Shown here in pieces: positions 31,048-31,699 of a stretch of 31,699 bases of DNA. Location of the stretch: positions 1-31,699 of the forward strand of contig PNLG01000107.1 of assembly GCA_013822915.1 (NCBI GenBank), written 5' to 3'. The notes under the pieces were generated by a model. The model did no database searches. It was not told where the DNA came from and saw only the letters and a list, made by a program, of their open reading frames with translations. The position numbers and the translations under genes were made by a program. Origin of the DNA: Sphingomonas sp. Lineage in GTDB: Bacteria; Pseudomonadota; Alphaproteobacteria; Sphingomonadales; Sphingomonadaceae. The number at the start of each line of letters is the position of its first letter. The first letter of the stretch is position 1.

Positions 31048-31699
31048 ATGCTGCTCAAAGAATTGCGCGAGGCAAGGCGGCTGGCGGGATGGTCGCAACG
31101 CACTTTGGCCGAACGGGTCGGTGTCGATGCCCAGACCATCAAACGGCTGGAAAAAGGTGTTGGCTCGGTCGCGACCCTCGTGACGGTGATGACGGCGTTG
31201 GATTTTCGTCTTACCGGCGTGGGCCCAGGCAGAACTCTGGCCCAACAATTGCGCGCCACCCGACGCAAACGCTCGGTGACGCTCGACGAACTGACGGCCA
31301 AGACAAAGCTATCGAGGACGACCATCGCCAGTCTGGAACGGGGCGGCGGGTCGGTGAAAAGCCTGATTCGTTTGATGGCGGTGCTTGCGCCCCAGGCGCG
31401 GCGACGCGCGCAAGAGCGGAGCTATTGGGGACAGGGCGACAAGGACGATCGCGACAGCCGCTTCACGCCGCCTGACTTCATGGCTGCGATCTATGCGGCA
31501 TTTGGTGAAATCGATCTCGACCCCTGCGGCCACCTGCTCAGTCCGGTCATCGCGCGCCGCCGAATTTTGTTGAGCGAGGGCGGCGACGGGCTGACTGACG
31601 CCTGGTGGGGCAGGCTCGTGTTCGTCAACCCACCCTTCTCTGAGCTTCTCAAATGGCTGCAGCGTGCCCATGACCAGTGGCGAGCAGGAACGGTCGAGA
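31048..31699 (+). CDS. Two HTH domains fused to a phage-type DNA N6-adenine methyltransferase, truncated by right edge
   Basis: The frame is open to the window edge and gives 217 residues. Residues 1-55 form an XRE-type HTH (LAGWSQRTLAERVGVDAQTI) and 63-112 form a second (SVTLDELTAKTKLSRTTIAS). From about 138 the phage N6-adenine methyltransferase domain begins: FTPPDF, IDLDPCG (D158-P159-C160), WWGRLVFVNPPF with the catalytic NPPF at 194-197. The remaining part of the domain lies beyond the edge. The enzyme would add a methyl group to adenine N6 in DNA. Phages and integrative elements often carry this domain; the double HTH in front is uncommon. The frame stays open upstream of 31048 without an ATG, so a start on another codon is possible. 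Confidence 0.8.
   Translation, partial: MLLKELREARRLAGWSQRTLAERVGVDAQTIKRLEKGVGSVATLVTVMTALDFRLTGVGPGRTLAQQLRATRRKRSVTLDELTAKTKLSRTTIASLERGGGSVKSLIRLMAVLAPQARRRAQERSYWGQGDKDDRDSRFTPPDFMAAIYAAFGEIDLDPCGHLLSPVIARRRILLSEGGDGLTDAWWGRLVFVNPPFSELLKWLQRAHDQWRAGTVE

Noticed and set aside
30729..31325. 198-codon minus-strand frame opposite the HTH gene
   Set aside because: Ser/Arg-rich, opposite two recognisable HTH domains; treated as a shadow.
1..31699. CRISPR arrays, tRNA, rRNA, insertion sequences
   Set aside because: No regularly spaced repeats, transposase motifs or recognisable RNA genes were seen on reading both strands; a short or degenerate one could be missed without tools.

Overview
The window looks like sphingomonad DNA (Alphaproteobacteria, Sphingomonadales). 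It is GC-rich and densely packed, and many genes overlap by 4 bases (ATGA junctions). Protein styles fit this group: DUF2946, a stand-alone Rieske protein, a SCO/PCu(A)C/TonB-receptor set and an RND pump. This is inference from sequence style; no database search was run. No rRNA, tRNA, CRISPR array or insertion sequence was found.

Layout. Positions 1-2133 (minus) hold an AAA+ ATPase cut by the left edge, an unknown protein and a PolB-like 3'-5' exonuclease, a set resembling plasmid or integrative-element housekeeping. A gene-poor stretch and a HEPN-like orphan follow (2134-3356). Positions 3524-8366 (minus) form a copper-handling operon: DUF2946, a small membrane ORF, PCu(A)C chaperone, SCO, TonB-dependent receptor and a secreted DJ-1/PfpI protein related to isonitrile hydratase. 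Positions 8523-11400 hold a persulfide-dioxygenase-type metallo-hydrolase with a TauE/SafE exporter, divergent from a Prx6-type peroxiredoxin and a cysteine-free ArsR regulator. Positions 11429-18396 (minus) are one tight operon: rhodanese, HlyD-type lipoprotein, RND pump, two-cysteine ArsR (SqrR/BigR/YgaV type), thioredoxin 2, DsrE-like protein and a TsdA-like dihaem cytochrome. Divergent from it (18479-21246, plus) are a sulfide:quinone oxidoreductase-like flavoprotein, a DUF2892 membrane protein and a TolC-family protein. Next come an AhpD-like protein, a lone Rieske protein, a methyltransferase and a second Prx6-type peroxiredoxin. Positions 24087-30243 carry cydDC divergent from cydABX, followed by a ferritin-like protein. 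The right edge holds a truncated protein joining two HTH domains to a phage-type adenine methyltransferase.

How it fits together. The middle 20 kb looks like a reactive-sulfur island. The SQR-like enzyme would make sulfane sulfur from sulfide. Rhodanese, DsrE-like protein, thioredoxin and the dioxygenase would carry or oxidise it. TauE/SafE would export sulfite, the TsdA-like cytochrome would handle thiosulfate/tetrathionate, and the RND-HlyD-TolC set would pump out an unknown substrate. Cytochrome bd, a sulfide-tolerant oxidase in known systems, would keep respiration going, while the copper operon would supply copper to haem-copper oxidases.

The main regulatory observation is a common inverted repeat, roughly GATTA-N11-TAATC. 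It lies in the promoter regions of the peroxiredoxin/dioxygenase pair, the SQR/rhodanese pair, the Rieske gene and, with a 12-base spacer, the second peroxiredoxin. The two-cysteine ArsR protein is the best candidate to bind it.
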